From NCBI RefSeq assembly GCF_934725225.1, contig NZ_CAKVAM010000004.1, positions 248,001 through 312,000 on the forward strand: a stretch of DNA of 64,000 bases. Reading direction: 5' to 3'. Within the stretch, counting starts at the first letter, position 1. Every line of letters begins with the position of its first letter. Positions 15,473-24,323 of this stretch are shown here, piece by piece. The translations under genes were made by a program, and so were the position numbers. A model generated the notes under the pieces. That model did not search any database. It was not told where the DNA came from and saw nothing but the letters and a program-made list of their open reading frames with translations. Source of the DNA: an uncultured Treponema sp. (GTDB lineage: Bacteria > Spirochaetota > Spirochaetia > Treponematales > Treponemataceae).

Positions 15473-16573
15473 ATGGCAGAAAAAAGATTTGATGTTGTGG
15501 GCAGTTTTCTTCGCCCGGAAAGCTTGAAAAAGGCGCGCGCTTCGTTTGAGAAAGGCGATATTTCAGCGGCTGATTTTGACGCAATCAAAAAGGAAGAGAT
15601 AAAAAAACTGATTGAGAAGCAGAAAAAAGCTGGGCTTCCGTACATCACTGATGGCGAGTACAACCGAAAGTTCTGGCATCTTGACTTTTTCTGGGGATTC
15701 AACGGCGTGGAGCATAAAAAAGAAGGCGGCGGTGTTCCTTTTAACGGCGAGATTGCAGACCTTGAGGACACTTTTATCACTGGAAAGATTTCCGCAAAGG
15801 CGCATCCGTTTGTGGAAGACTTTAAATTCGTGAAAAGCCTTGAAAGCGACGGATTCGAGGCAAAGCAGACGATTCCGGCTCCAGCGCAGTTCCTGCAGCA
15901 GCTTAATATTCCGAAAAACTTTGAGGCGACAAGAAAAATCTATCCGACAAACGACGAGCTTATCGAGGACATTGCAAATGCTTACCGCAGTGTGATTAAG
16001 CAGTTTTACGATGCCGGCTGCCGCACTCTCCAGCTTGACGACTGCACTTGGGGCGCGGTTGTTGGAAATGCGGCTGCCCAAAGATACGAAAAGCTCGGAA
16101 GCCTGAAAGAAGTTAAAGAGCAGCTTTTGAAAGTGAACAATCTTGCGCTTGCGGAAAAGCCAAGCGATATGACAATCAACACGCATATCTGCCGCGGAAA
16201 CTATCATTCTACGTATTTTACAAGCGGCCCTTACGACACAGTTGCGGACTACGTTTTTGCGAAAGAGAACGTGAGCAGCCTTTATCTTGAATATGATGAC
16301 GCGCGATCGGGCGGATTTGCTCCGCTTGCGAAAGTCAGCAAAGAAAAGAAAGTCGTTCTCGGCCTTATTACAACAAAATCTCCAGTGCTTGAAGACAAAA
16401 ACGCTGTGATTGCCCGCATAAGAGAAGCCGAAAAATATATTCCGCTTGAAAGACTTTATCTCAGCCCTCAGTGCGGATTTGCCTCGTGCGAGATTGGAAA
16501 CAAGCTTACAGAGGAAGAGCAGTGGGCAAAAATCGCGCTTGTCCGCAAAATTGCAGAAGAAGTCTGGAAATAA
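15473..16573 (+). CDS. Cobalamin-independent methionine synthase-like protein (MetE C-terminal domain family)
   Basis: 366 aa, half the length of full MetE and equal to the YxjG/YxjH type single-domain enzymes. Zinc-binding residues are visible: His-x-Cys in NTHICRGNYHS and the later Cys in SPQCGFAS, with the Glu of YLEYDDAR between them. The N-terminal GSFLRPESLKKAR and TDGEYNR motifs are characteristic. It probably methylates homocysteine from a methylated donor other than the folate used by MetE. CTGGAGG precedes ATG 15473. Confidence 0.87.
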   Translation: MAEKRFDVVGSFLRPESLKKARASFEKGDISAADFDAIKKEEIKKLIEKQKKAGLPYITDGEYNRKFWHLDFFWGFNGVEHKKEGGGVPFNGEIADLEDTFITGKISAKAHPFVEDFKFVKSLESDGFEAKQTIPAPAQFLQQLNIPKNFEATRKIYPTNDELIEDIANAYRSVIKQFYDAGCRTLQLDDCTWGAVVGNAAAQRYEKLGSLKEVKEQLLKVNNLALAEKPSDMTINTHICRGNYHSTYFTSGPYDTVADYVFAKENVSSLYLEYDDARSGGFAPLAKVSKEKKVVLGLITTKSPVLEDKNAVIARIREAEKYIPLERLYLSPQCGFASCEIGNKLTEEEQWAKIALVRKIAEEVWK

Positions 16574-16594
16574 ATATTAAGTAATAAAAAAACT

Positions 16595-16620
16595 ATTGCC
16601 GGACTTGTTCCGGCAATTTT
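16595..16620 (+). terminator. Intrinsic terminator after the MetE-like gene
   Basis: ATTGCCGGA / TCCGGCAAT, a 9-bp perfect stem with a CTTGT loop, followed by TTTTCATTT. The stem also resembles the dispersed intergenic dyads of this genome. Confidence 0.7.
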
Positions 16621-16630
16621 CATTTAAATT

Positions 16631-17440
16631 TTACTTTATTGCAGCTTCGTAAAGCGGATAAACTTTTTTAGAAATTTCAGTTAAATCTTTTATACGGCTT
16701 GTGTTGGAAGGATGAGTGCTCATAATTTCTGGAACTTGGCTTCCGCCGAGCGCAGACATTTTTTCCCAAACTGCAACAGCTTCATTAGGATCGTATCCAG
16801 CGCGTGCCATAAGTTCTGTTCCAATGTGATCCGCTTCTGTTTCGTGCGAACGTGAAAATGGAAGAGTTAAAGTATATTGAGCCGCAAGTCCAAGCAAAGA
16901 GTTTCCAGTTTCATTAAGTCCTGCAACAGAAGAAACGACTGCGATTCCAGCATTCTTCAAAGTTTCGCTGCTAGCCTGCTCACGGCTATGTTCCCTAAGC
17001 GCATGCGCAATTTCGTGTCCCATTACAGCGGCAAGCTGCGCATCTGTCAGATTGAGGCTTTGGATAATTCCAGTGTACACAACAATTTTTCCGCCGGGCA
17101 TACACCAAGCATTTACAGTGCTATCGCTGATTACATTCACCTGCCAGTTCCAAGAAAGCGCGTCTTCCCTAAAAGCTCCAACTTGTAAAATTAAATTTTT
17201 TGCAACATTTCTTACGCGGGCAACAGTCGTAGCATCAACATTCAGCGTGCCGGATTTTTTTGCTTCAGCAATAACCTGAGCATAAGATTCATTCGCGCTT
17301 TGCTCCATCTGCGCTTCGGAAACAATCATAAGCTGATTTCTGTCCGCGCCGACATTTCCTGCTGAAGTCGTTGTCGTCATGCATCCAAAAAACAAAACTA
17401 AAACAAAAGATGAAAATAAAATCCGCAAAAAATTTTTCAT
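16631..17440 (-). CDS. M48 family metalloprotease lipoprotein
   Basis: 269 aa. Signal peptide with lipobox FFGC (Cys20) directs it to a membrane. The catalytic zinc motif HEIAH is at 142-146, with the third ligand Glu in SHETEADHIG (~200-202). This places it with the LoiP/BepA type M48 proteases that degrade misassembled envelope proteins. No TPR domain follows, so it is nearer LoiP than BepA. It is monocistronic, and convergent with the MetE-like gene. Confidence 0.9.
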   Translation of the reverse strand: MKNFLRILFSSFVLVLFFGCMTTTTSAGNVGADRNQLMIVSEAQMEQSANESYAQVIAEAKKSGTLNVDATTVARVRNVAKNLILQVGAFREDALSWNWQVNVISDSTVNAWCMPGGKIVVYTGIIQSLNLTDAQLAAVMGHEIAHALREHSREQASSETLKNAGIAVVSSVAGLNETGNSLLGLAAQYTLTLPFSRSHETEADHIGTELMARAGYDPNEAVAVWEKMSALGGSQVPEIMSTHPSNTSRIKDLTEISKKVYPLYEAAIK

Positions 17441-17455
17441 AAAAACACCTGTTTA

Positions 17456-17532
17456 ACTGTCATTCCCGTGCAATGACGCGGGAATCTAGTATAACTTTTA
17501 AATAGATTATCGGGTCAAGTCCGATAATGACA
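17456..17532. repeat. Palindromic intergenic repeats
   Basis: GTCATTCCCGTGCAATGACGCGGGAATCT followed by a second dyad ATCGGGTCAAGTCCGATAATGACA, members of the same family as 2577-2905 and 20045-20215. Confidence 0.6.
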
Positions 17533-17615
17533 TTAATTTATAAAACTCTATATTCAACCTTATGTATAAACTAAAATTTATTATACAAATATTTTTATCT
17601 TCTTCAATTGAATTT

Positions 17616-18557
17616 TTATTTTTCATTTAATAGTGCTGACATTTTTTTTACTTCAAGAGAAAACTGCCCTTTTATTTTTTCAGGAAAAATTATTTTTATA
17701 GCTGAACCAAATGACAAAAGAAATGGAACAAGCCAGCCGACTTCCGGTGCATTGAATTTTACAATTGAACTTTCTGAAGAAAATTTTTCAACTTTGCAAA
17801 CCGCAAATTCATCAAGGATTCTATAAAGCTCGCTGTCTGAAACTTGAATAACAATTTCAACCAGAGGAATTTCTTTTTCCGCACTATAAGAATTTTTCTG
17901 TTCAGTTTCAAATTCTTTTTCTTCCATAAAAACTTTTTTGTTCAACACTTTTAAATTGCAAATTCTATTCAGTTTAAAATATCTTGGAGCGCAACGCACA
18001 TTGCACCAGCCATAAAAATACCAGCCAACACCGCGGAACACAATTTTCCAAGGCTGAACAGTTCTATGCTCAGTTTTTTTGTTAAGTGAAAAATAATCAA
18101 ACTCAACTTGCTGTTTTTCTATTATGGCATTTTTAAGTTTGTTAAATATTTCGTTGATATTTTTTCCCTGCGGATTCCATGGAGAAAAATCAATCTCAAG
18201 CCAGTCAGTATTTTTTTCAGCAAACTTGCTGAGTTTTTGCACCGCAGTTTTTTCCGCAGAATTTTTGCAAGAATGCTCGTTGCCTGAAAGTTTTGCAACA
18301 GCCTTCAAACTTGAAACAACAGAACATTTTTCTTCATCAGTAAAAATAGTTTTGTCCAGCACATAATTTTCTGCAATCGCAAATCCGCCGTATCTTCCTT
18401 GCGTAGAATAAATGGGAACTCCCGCTTCCGCCAAAGATTCTGCCCAACGCAAAATTGTTCTTTCAGAAACACCAAAATGTTCCGCAAGATTTTTTGCAGT
18501 TACAGATTTTTTATCCAAGAGAATGTAAACGAGTTCAAAAAGATTTTTCTGCGACAT
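17616..18557 (-). CDS. WYL-domain transcriptional regulator (YafY type)
   Basis: 313 aa. Residues ~1-60 form a winged HTH (AKNLAEHFGVSERTILRWAE). The WYL domain (~140-230) has WYFYGWCNVRCAPRYFKLNRI, and a WCX-like C-terminal domain follows. WYL domains sense nucleic acids or nucleotides. It lies 9 bp downstream of the omptin gene in the same direction and may be co-transcribed with it. Confidence 0.88.
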   Translation of the reverse strand: MSQKNLFELVYILLDKKSVTAKNLAEHFGVSERTILRWAESLAEAGVPIYSTQGRYGGFAIAENYVLDKTIFTDEEKCSVVSSLKAVAKLSGNEHSCKNSAEKTAVQKLSKFAEKNTDWLEIDFSPWNPQGKNINEIFNKLKNAIIEKQQVEFDYFSLNKKTEHRTVQPWKIVFRGVGWYFYGWCNVRCAPRYFKLNRICNLKVLNKKVFMEEKEFETEQKNSYSAEKEIPLVEIVIQVSDSELYRILDEFAVCKVEKFSSESSIVKFNAPEVGWLVPFLLSFGSAIKIIFPEKIKGQFSLEVKKMSALLNEK

Positions 18558-18566
18558 ATTTTTATT

Positions 18567-19469
18567 TTAAAATCTATACCGCGCCATAACAGAAACAACA
18601 GAAGATTTTATTCCCGGCACAGTATAAAGCTTTACTGCGGATTTTCCGTCTTCCTTATATTCTGACGTTCCGTTTTTGCATTCAAGAAATTCGTAATCAA
18701 CAAGAATTGAAAAATATTTGTAACGCAATTCCGCGCCAAGCAAAAATCCAGAGCCGTACATTGCATCGCGGAAATCCGCATTTCTAAAATAATGTCTGTC
18801 AACCGCAAAGCAATAAATATAAGGATAGCACCTCCAGTTTAAAACCAGAACCCAGCTAGAAAAAATTTTAGATTCAGCTTCAAGAGAAATAAACGGAAGT
18901 ACAAACTGCTGCTCGTAAGAAAGTCCAGTTCCATTAATTTTTTTTCTTTCAATTGAACCGTTCAAATACTCTCCACTTTCATAATCCGCATACTGATAAT
19001 ATCCGTCGTGCGCTTTGAACTTTTGATTGCGATAACGCAAGCCAATCTGCGGAACAAGTTTTATTTTTTCAAAAATAAATTCATATCCGCTTTTTGCTTC
19101 AACTTCAAATTTTCTTTCAACTGAAAGATTGTGCTTTGAAAAATTTGTAACTCTTGTTTTATCTTCGCCAAGCCAGTCCCGGTCTTCAATCGTTCCATAC
19201 TTTATCGGCAAGGCGCAAAGAAAATCAATGTCAGTAACAACGTGAAAAAAATTCAGTCTAGAAGAAATATCCGCAACAGGAATAAAATCAGTTTTCCAAT
19301 CAAGACGGCTAAGAACATCGCCAGAATCATAAACATATTCCTGAACTTTTCCAGACTGAAAACCAACGGAAGCCGCAAGTGAAAAAGTTTCAGCGCTGAA
19401 CTTTAAGCAAGAGAAAAATAAAATAAACAAAGCAAAGACAAATTTTTTTTTCACGGACATTTTCATCAT
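18567..19469 (-). CDS. Omptin family outer-membrane aspartyl protease
   Basis: 300 aa. Signal peptide to ~residue 26 (FSCLKFSAETFS). The catalytic tetrad of omptins can be placed: Asp96-x-Asp98 in EDRDWLGED and Asp224-x-His226 in FAVDRHYFRNAD, at the spacing of OmpT Asp83/Asp85 and Asp210/His212. Alternating strands and a terminal Phe (MARYRF) fit a ten-strand beta-barrel. The start lacks a clear ribosome site; ATG 19460 is an alternative. Omptins are best known in Proteobacteria. Confidence 0.8.
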   Translation of the reverse strand: MMKMSVKKKFVFALFILFFSCLKFSAETFSLAASVGFQSGKVQEYVYDSGDVLSRLDWKTDFIPVADISSRLNFFHVVTDIDFLCALPIKYGTIEDRDWLGEDKTRVTNFSKHNLSVERKFEVEAKSGYEFIFEKIKLVPQIGLRYRNQKFKAHDGYYQYADYESGEYLNGSIERKKINGTGLSYEQQFVLPFISLEAESKIFSSWVLVLNWRCYPYIYCFAVDRHYFRNADFRDAMYGSGFLLGAELRYKYFSILVDYEFLECKNGTSEYKEDGKSAVKLYTVPGIKSSVVSVMARYRF

Positions 19470-19511
19470 AGCATTTAAGAAAAAAAAAATAAATGCAATT
19501 TAAAACAAAAC

Positions 19512-19529
19512 ATGACATACTGTTGTCAT
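19512..19529. promoter_or_regulatory. Inverted repeat in the omptin / GyrI-like divergent gap
   Basis: ATGACA-N6-TGTCAT lies midway between the two divergent genes, with TATAAT at 19541 toward the plus-strand gene. Possible operator. Confidence 0.35.
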
Positions 19530-19577
19530 ATTAAGCGTTTTATAATTCAAGCATAATTTTTTTTCAATGGAGAAAAC

Positions 19578-20039
19578 ATGAAATACGAAATCGTAGAATT
19601 GCCGCAAATGACATTCGCAGGACTTACAGAAGTAACATCAAACAGCGCGCCGGATATGACGCAAAAAATTGGCGGGCTTTGGCAGAAACTTGGAAGCGTG
19701 CAGTCAAAGTTCATGGGCAGAACAAATCAAAAAGCAGTGGGACTTTACTGCGACTACGGAATGCCGACGGAACAGGATTACACAGTTCTTGTGGGAGTTC
19801 AAATTTCAAATGAATCAGCAGAAGATGCAAATGAAAAAAATTTCACTGTAAAGCAAATTCCAAACGGAAAATATGCAAAGTTCACGGTGAAAGGCGACGT
19901 TGCAAAAGACGTTGGCAAAGCCTGGGCTGAAATTTGGAACACTCCGCTTGAACGCACATTCACTGGCGACTTTGAAGAATATCAGGAAGACTGCGACGGA
20001 AAAACAGGAACAATTTATATTTACGTTGCAATAAAATAA
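19578..20039 (+). CDS. GyrI-like / AraC effector-binding domain protein
   Basis: 153 aa single-domain protein: MKYEIVELPQMTFAGLTEVT at the N-terminus, VGLYCDYGMPTEQDYTVLVG in the middle and KAWAEIWNTPLERTFTGDFE then TIYIYVAIK at the end, the pattern of integron-associated effector-binding proteins. No DNA-binding domain. ATGGAGAAAAC provides the ribosome site. Ligand unknown. Confidence 0.85.
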   Translation: MKYEIVELPQMTFAGLTEVTSNSAPDMTQKIGGLWQKLGSVQSKFMGRTNQKAVGLYCDYGMPTEQDYTVLVGVQISNESAEDANEKNFTVKQIPNGKYAKFTVKGDVAKDVGKAWAEIWNTPLERTFTGDFEEYQEDCDGKTGTIYIYVAIK

Positions 20040-20044
20040 TTTCA

Positions 20045-20215
20045 GCCTGTCATTATTTGGTTTGTTCTCATCCCATAAACAGATTCCCTTGTCAAGCAAG
20101 GGAATGACAATTAAAGTTAAATCTGGCAATGACATAAATCCACATTGTCATTGCTGAATTTTTTTGAAGTTGTCATTGCTGTGCTCCGACAAGGGAATGA
20201 CAATAACATAAACTC
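20045..20215. repeat. Palindromic intergenic repeats
   Basis: Successive units with CCCTTGTCAAGCAAGGGAATGACA, AATCTGGCAATGACA and GTGCTCCGACAAGGGAATGACA. Same family as the other intergenic repeats. Confidence 0.6.
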
Positions 20216-20240
20216 AATTAGGTGTCTGTTACTGCGGCAA

Positions 20241-20867
20241 TTAAAAAGCCCGAACAGCTCGAACAGAATACCAAAGCCACCCTTTATCTTCAGCGCACAA
20301 TTCACCATCACTGAAATTCTGTGCACATGCGAAAAGATTATTCAAATCCGACGAAGACCAGAAGTCATTGTAAGTTGCATCTGAAACCACAGTTCCGCTC
20401 ATTGCCTTATACATTTCATTCAATTCATCTCTGCTTGGCAAAAACCATTCGCCTGCCGCAGCTTTTTCTGTGGAATAAACACTGCATCTGTATGCGGCGC
20501 AATTCTCTTCTGTAAGGCTGAATTCTTCATAATAGTTCAAAATTTTTTTTGTATTGAATTTTCCATAGCCAATTCCAGCAAAAGTATTAGCATGACCAGT
20601 AGCAGGAGACCAACCTGAAAAACCCAGCGTTGATTTAGACATTTCAAGATAATGGCACAATTTTTCTCCACCCATGCCGTCATAGACAACAAAACCTTCC
20701 GGCGAAACATAAAACACAATTCCGCCGCCCTCGCCTTCATCGCCAACTTTATATTGAGGAACAAAATTTAGTTTTTCGGAAATCTCACTTTTAGAATTTT
20801 TAACTTGCTGAGAAAAAAGCGCAACTGACAAACAAAACAACACAAATGATAATACAATTTTTTTCAT
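20241..20867 (-). CDS. Secreted DUF1566/Lcl-type domain protein
   Basis: 208 aa from ATG 20867 (AAGGA upstream). Signal peptide to ~residue 20 (VALFSQQ). The motif YKVGDEGEGGGIVFYVS, the central GEWFLPSRDELNEMYKAM, FWSSSD, and terminal VRAVRAF define the Lcl/DUF1566 fold, common in treponemes and Bacteroidetes. Probably periplasmic or surface-associated, with a C-type-lectin-like fold. Function unknown. Confidence 0.75.
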   Translation of the reverse strand: MKKIVLSFVLFCLSVALFSQQVKNSKSEISEKLNFVPQYKVGDEGEGGGIVFYVSPEGFVVYDGMGGEKLCHYLEMSKSTLGFSGWSPATGHANTFAGIGYGKFNTKKILNYYEEFSLTEENCAAYRCSVYSTEKAAAGEWFLPSRDELNEMYKAMSGTVVSDATYNDFWSSSDLNNLFACAQNFSDGELCAEDKGWLWYSVRAVRAF

Positions 20868-20985
20868 TTTATAAAAATCCTTGAACCTGATTTTATTCAA
20901 CACAATTGCAGTACAAGCGAAAGTATATAATCCAAATTGTAAAATTTCTAGCGCAAGGAAACAAAAAACAATGCGATTTTATTTT

Positions 20986-21711
20986 TTAATTTTCGCGAAA
21001 CACTGGAATAATTTTTTTCATAAATTTTCCGACAAGAGAAATGGCTGGTCCTAAAAGAAGTCCCATGCAGACTGATCCGAAAATATTTGTTCTAAGTCCG
21101 ATTCCGGCAAAAGTCGCAACTGGATTCGGAATATTATTTTTCGCAAAGCAAGCCGCCACAAGTCCAATGGTAATTGCAGAATAATCAAAAATAATGCGGA
21201 CAACAAAAAAAGGAAGCTTAACAAATCTGTCGCTGATAATTTTAGGAACCGCATCATAAGGAGCAATTCCCAATTCTGAATTCATATAAATCGCGCAAGC
21301 AGTTACAAAGAAAATCAAAATAACAACGAAAACTCCAGCCTTTGGCAAAAGTTCCGCATTCTGCAAAAACTGATGAAACCCAATCAGTTTCCAAATCCAG
21401 CGTGAAAAATCAGAAACGAATCCGATAAAAAACATATTTGCAATCGAACCAAAGCCAATATGCTGCGCCCCAAACAAAATCACAAAAATAAGAAAAACCG
21501 CGTAATCCATAATCTGAATCAAGCCGATATTATCAGTTCCGAGCAATGCCGCCACATGATAATTCATAAAAGTCGCAGGATCCGTTCCCCAACCAATTTC
21601 AATAAGAACTGAAAGCGTAATTCCCATCATCACAACCGCAAAAAGCATAACCGGAAGTTTTACCCGCCACTTTTGAGGAAAAAACTGTTTAAGACTAAAA
21701 TTAATTTTCAT
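20986..21711 (-). CDS. YczE/YyaS/YitT family membrane protein
   Basis: 241 aa with five to six predicted membrane segments and two internal copies of the family signature, the second being SELGIAPYDAVPKIISDR (~residues 150-167) and the first IGWGTDPATFMNYHV. Function of the family is unresolved. AAGGAAATTTAT precedes ATG. It lies 23 bp downstream of the next membrane protein gene. Confidence 0.85.
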   Translation of the reverse strand: MKINFSLKQFFPQKWRVKLPVMLFAVVMMGITLSVLIEIGWGTDPATFMNYHVAALLGTDNIGLIQIMDYAVFLIFVILFGAQHIGFGSIANMFFIGFVSDFSRWIWKLIGFHQFLQNAELLPKAGVFVVILIFFVTACAIYMNSELGIAPYDAVPKIISDRFVKLPFFVVRIIFDYSAITIGLVAACFAKNNIPNPVATFAGIGLRTNIFGSVCMGLLLGPAISLVGKFMKKIIPVFREN

Positions 21712-21734
21712 ATAAATTTCCTTTTATTATTATT

Positions 21735-22487
21735 TTAAATCTTAAGATAACCAATAATTTCAAAAATTGAATTCTGAATCTTCCTTATAGACTCCTGAAT
21801 CTCTTCTATGAAAAAAATATGAAGTTCAAGATAAAGCGTAATGTCCAAAACTATCACTGCAATAAGTTTGTAAATGGCACAGCTGGGTTTTATTCCGCAC
21901 GAAATCTGAAACGTAATATATAGAAGAAAATAAAATAAAAGAAAGAACAAAATATTTGTTGGCAAAAGAAGAATTGAAACAATACTCAGAACCACAATCA
22001 TTGCACATGAAATTCTTTGCAAACCGCGCACATAAATAAATGAAAAAATCAGCTTGAAAATAAAATATGCCGCCAACAATGCACAAAGAAAAATTAAAAA
22101 TAAAAAATTTTCTGGCAAATTATTTTTCACAAAATCAATAATCGAAAGTTTATTGCAAAGTGAATTGCCATTTCTAATTTCGGGCTTTAGTATCAAAATA
22201 ATTACTGCCACAAAAACTAAATCAAAAATAATATCAAAGAAATTCAAAAATGCAAAACCGATTTTTTTACCAACTGATTTTTTTATTTTTGGCTCTTCAG
22301 GCTCATCTTTTAAATTTGAATCTTTTTGCGCCTTTGAATTTTTAAGTCTTTCAAAAAAGTCTGAAATTTTGCTTCGCAGTGATTTTAAAAATCCGCAGAA
22401 AGAATTCTTCAGTTTTTCAAAAAAAGAAACAATTTTATTTTTCAGGTCAATGAAAAATAATTTTACCTTTTCCCAAAAGTTATTCAT
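21735..22487 (-). CDS. Hypothetical membrane protein with charged N-terminal segment
   Basis: 250 aa from ATG 22487 (GGAG 9 nt upstream); an earlier TTG at 22505 is unlikely. Residues 1-80 are amphipathic and rich in Lys, Phe and Ser with repeated FFEKLKNS-like units, suggesting tandem amphipathic helices. After that come about four hydrophobic segments. No family recognised. Same direction as the YczE-like gene, likely one operon. Confidence 0.6.
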   Translation of the reverse strand: MNNFWEKVKLFFIDLKNKIVSFFEKLKNSFCGFLKSLRSKISDFFERLKNSKAQKDSNLKDEPEEPKIKKSVGKKIGFAFLNFFDIIFDLVFVAVIILILKPEIRNGNSLCNKLSIIDFVKNNLPENFLFLIFLCALLAAYFIFKLIFSFIYVRGLQRISCAMIVVLSIVSILLLPTNILFFLLFYFLLYITFQISCGIKPSCAIYKLIAVIVLDITLYLELHIFFIEEIQESIRKIQNSIFEIIGYLKI

Positions 22488-22553
22488 AATCAATTTCTCC
22501 AGCAAAAAGTCAAAAATAAATCTTATCCAATATTATCACAGCGCGCGGATTTG

Positions 22554-23399
22554 CTACAGATGTTTTGGTTTTCCTGTGAGTAAAATTCTTAAGTTCAGTT
22601 TTATGTAGCAGCAGATTTCGCGGCAGTAGCTGTTCAGGACAAAAAGCGGCGGAGTTTTTGACGCGACTCCGTACACATCTGAAAATCCCATTCTGGAAGC
22701 AAGCCGTTCAGCACGCGCAATGTGAAAGTCGCTTGTTACGACCGCAACTGGAGAAGCAAGAACTTCTTCCATGCTGACTCCGTCATGCTCTGCAAAAAGT
22801 TCCGCGCTGAACATAAAATTCTGAATTGTGTCTTTCGCTTTGTTTTCTGCAAGAATCCGATTTTCGTCAATTCCATAAGAAGCAAGCGCAGGCTTTAAAA
22901 CATCAGATTCCGGGCAAGGAGAAAATTTTCCTTTTCCGCCTGTAACGACCGCAAGAGCCGCCGGATGAGATTTTAAATATTCGGAAGCAACACGCACACG
23001 GTTCTGCACTGAATCAGTAAGCCTGGCATCTTTTGTGATTCCGCCGCCAAGAACAATTACGTAGCGCACATTTTCTTTTCCGTCAGAAAGCCGTGGTGTA
23101 CAAATAAAAAACAGATTCAAGCCCGCAATAAAAATTCCTGCGCAAACTAAAGAAATCAAAATTATTTTTATACGTTTTGAAATTTTTCCGCAAATTGTTT
23201 TCAAAAGTTTCCGCCTTTCAAGCACAAAAAGAAGCGCAAAGAAAACTGCAATCCAAAACCAAACCGCAGAAAAACTAAAAATCGTCCCCAAAAAAGTTCC
23301 CGGAGAAACAATGTTAATCAGAACAAAATAAGCACCGGACAAAACAGCTAAAATTAGAAAAATTAGTGAAAGCATAGTGGAAACAAGTTTATCACGCAT
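22554..23399 (-). CDS. YdcF/SanA family protein (DUF218)
   Basis: 281 aa from ATG 23399; a TTG at 23429 would overlap the upstream gene. Three membrane helices fill residues ~5-95. The DUF218 domain follows: YVIVLGGGITKDARLTDSVQ, VVTGGKGKFSPCPESDVLK, ENKAKDTIQNF and VTSDFHIARAERL. ElyC and SanA of this family act in envelope biogenesis and lipid-carrier turnover. The start is uncertain as there is no good ribosome site. Confidence 0.82.
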   Translation of the reverse strand: MRDKLVSTMLSLIFLILAVLSGAYFVLINIVSPGTFLGTIFSFSAVWFWIAVFFALLFVLERRKLLKTICGKISKRIKIILISLVCAGIFIAGLNLFFICTPRLSDGKENVRYVIVLGGGITKDARLTDSVQNRVRVASEYLKSHPAALAVVTGGKGKFSPCPESDVLKPALASYGIDENRILAENKAKDTIQNFMFSAELFAEHDGVSMEEVLASPVAVVTSDFHIARAERLASRMGFSDVYGVASKTPPLFVLNSYCREICCYIKLNLRILLTGKPKHL

Positions 23400-23421
23400 A
23401 AGAAAAAAAATCACATTTTCT

Positions 23422-24303
23422 TTAGTCAACCGTTATGCTTTGGTCGGCGGTGAAAGTTTTTCGCGGTTCAAGAATTTCAAGTCCGGGCTTATGTTCCCAC
23501 TGATGGTCTGTGTTGTCGGCATCGGGAAGTCCGAACCAAGGTTCTATGCAGACAAATTCGGGAGCGCCTGTGTTCTGCCAAATCATCACATACGGATAAT
23601 TTTTTGTGTTCACACGAATAAGTTCGCCAGTCCGAATATTTCTAAGTCCAGCCCAGTCTGATTTTATGTCCGTAAAAAGATGTCCGTTTCCAAAACCAGA
23701 TTCAGTAACAGGAATTATTCCCGGATTTTTTTCAGCATAAAGTTTTTTAACCGGGCACTCGCCTTTTGAAGTGGAAGCAAGAAAGCCGTTGTCATAGCAG
23801 GCAATCTGCACAAGAGGCTCTTTCTTTTCAAACTCAATTTGAAAGTCGTTCACATTGCCAATCGCAAATGCGCTGTGGCTTCCGAGACTGAATTTAAACG
23901 GAACTGAATCTGTGTTTGTAACGGTTGACCTAAAAACGACGCCGTCATTTTTCAGTTTGTATTCAACGCGAAGAATAAATTTGTACGGAAAAAATTTCAG
24001 CGTGTATTCATTTTCGGAAAGTTCAAAAACCGCGGAATCTTCTGTGCGCGAAATCAGCTTGTGCTCAAGGTCTCTTGCAAATCCGTTGCTTTTTAGCGGA
24101 AACGATTTTCCATCGATGAGAACAAAAGCATTTTTTATCTTTCCGCAGTGAGGAAAAAGAACCGGCGCATGAAATTTCCAAACGGACGAATCTCCGCGCC
24201 AAATAATATCATGCCCATTTTCACGGCGGACAAACCTGTTGATTTCAGCTCCGTGAGTATTCACATCAAGCTCAAAATTTTCATTTTTCAATGTTACAAT
24301 CAT
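23422..24303 (-). CDS. Aldose 1-epimerase family protein
   Basis: 293 aa of the galactose-mutarotase-like fold: NTHGAEINRFVRRENGHDIIW near the start, FPHCGKIKNAF, a central FSLGSHSAFAIG with the catalytic-type His, and EFVCIEPWFGLPDA with the likely catalytic Glu. It is closest to the LacX/YeaD branch, which interconverts sugar anomers. The stop is followed directly by the YdcF gene. Confidence 0.87.
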   Translation of the reverse strand: MIVTLKNENFELDVNTHGAEINRFVRRENGHDIIWRGDSSVWKFHAPVLFPHCGKIKNAFVLIDGKSFPLKSNGFARDLEHKLISRTEDSAVFELSENEYTLKFFPYKFILRVEYKLKNDGVVFRSTVTNTDSVPFKFSLGSHSAFAIGNVNDFQIEFEKKEPLVQIACYDNGFLASTSKGECPVKKLYAEKNPGIIPVTESGFGNGHLFTDIKSDWAGLRNIRTGELIRVNTKNYPYVMIWQNTGAPEFVCIEPWFGLPDADNTDHQWEHKPGLEILEPRKTFTADQSITVD

Positions 24304-24323
24304 ACTAACTCTCCGTTATATTT

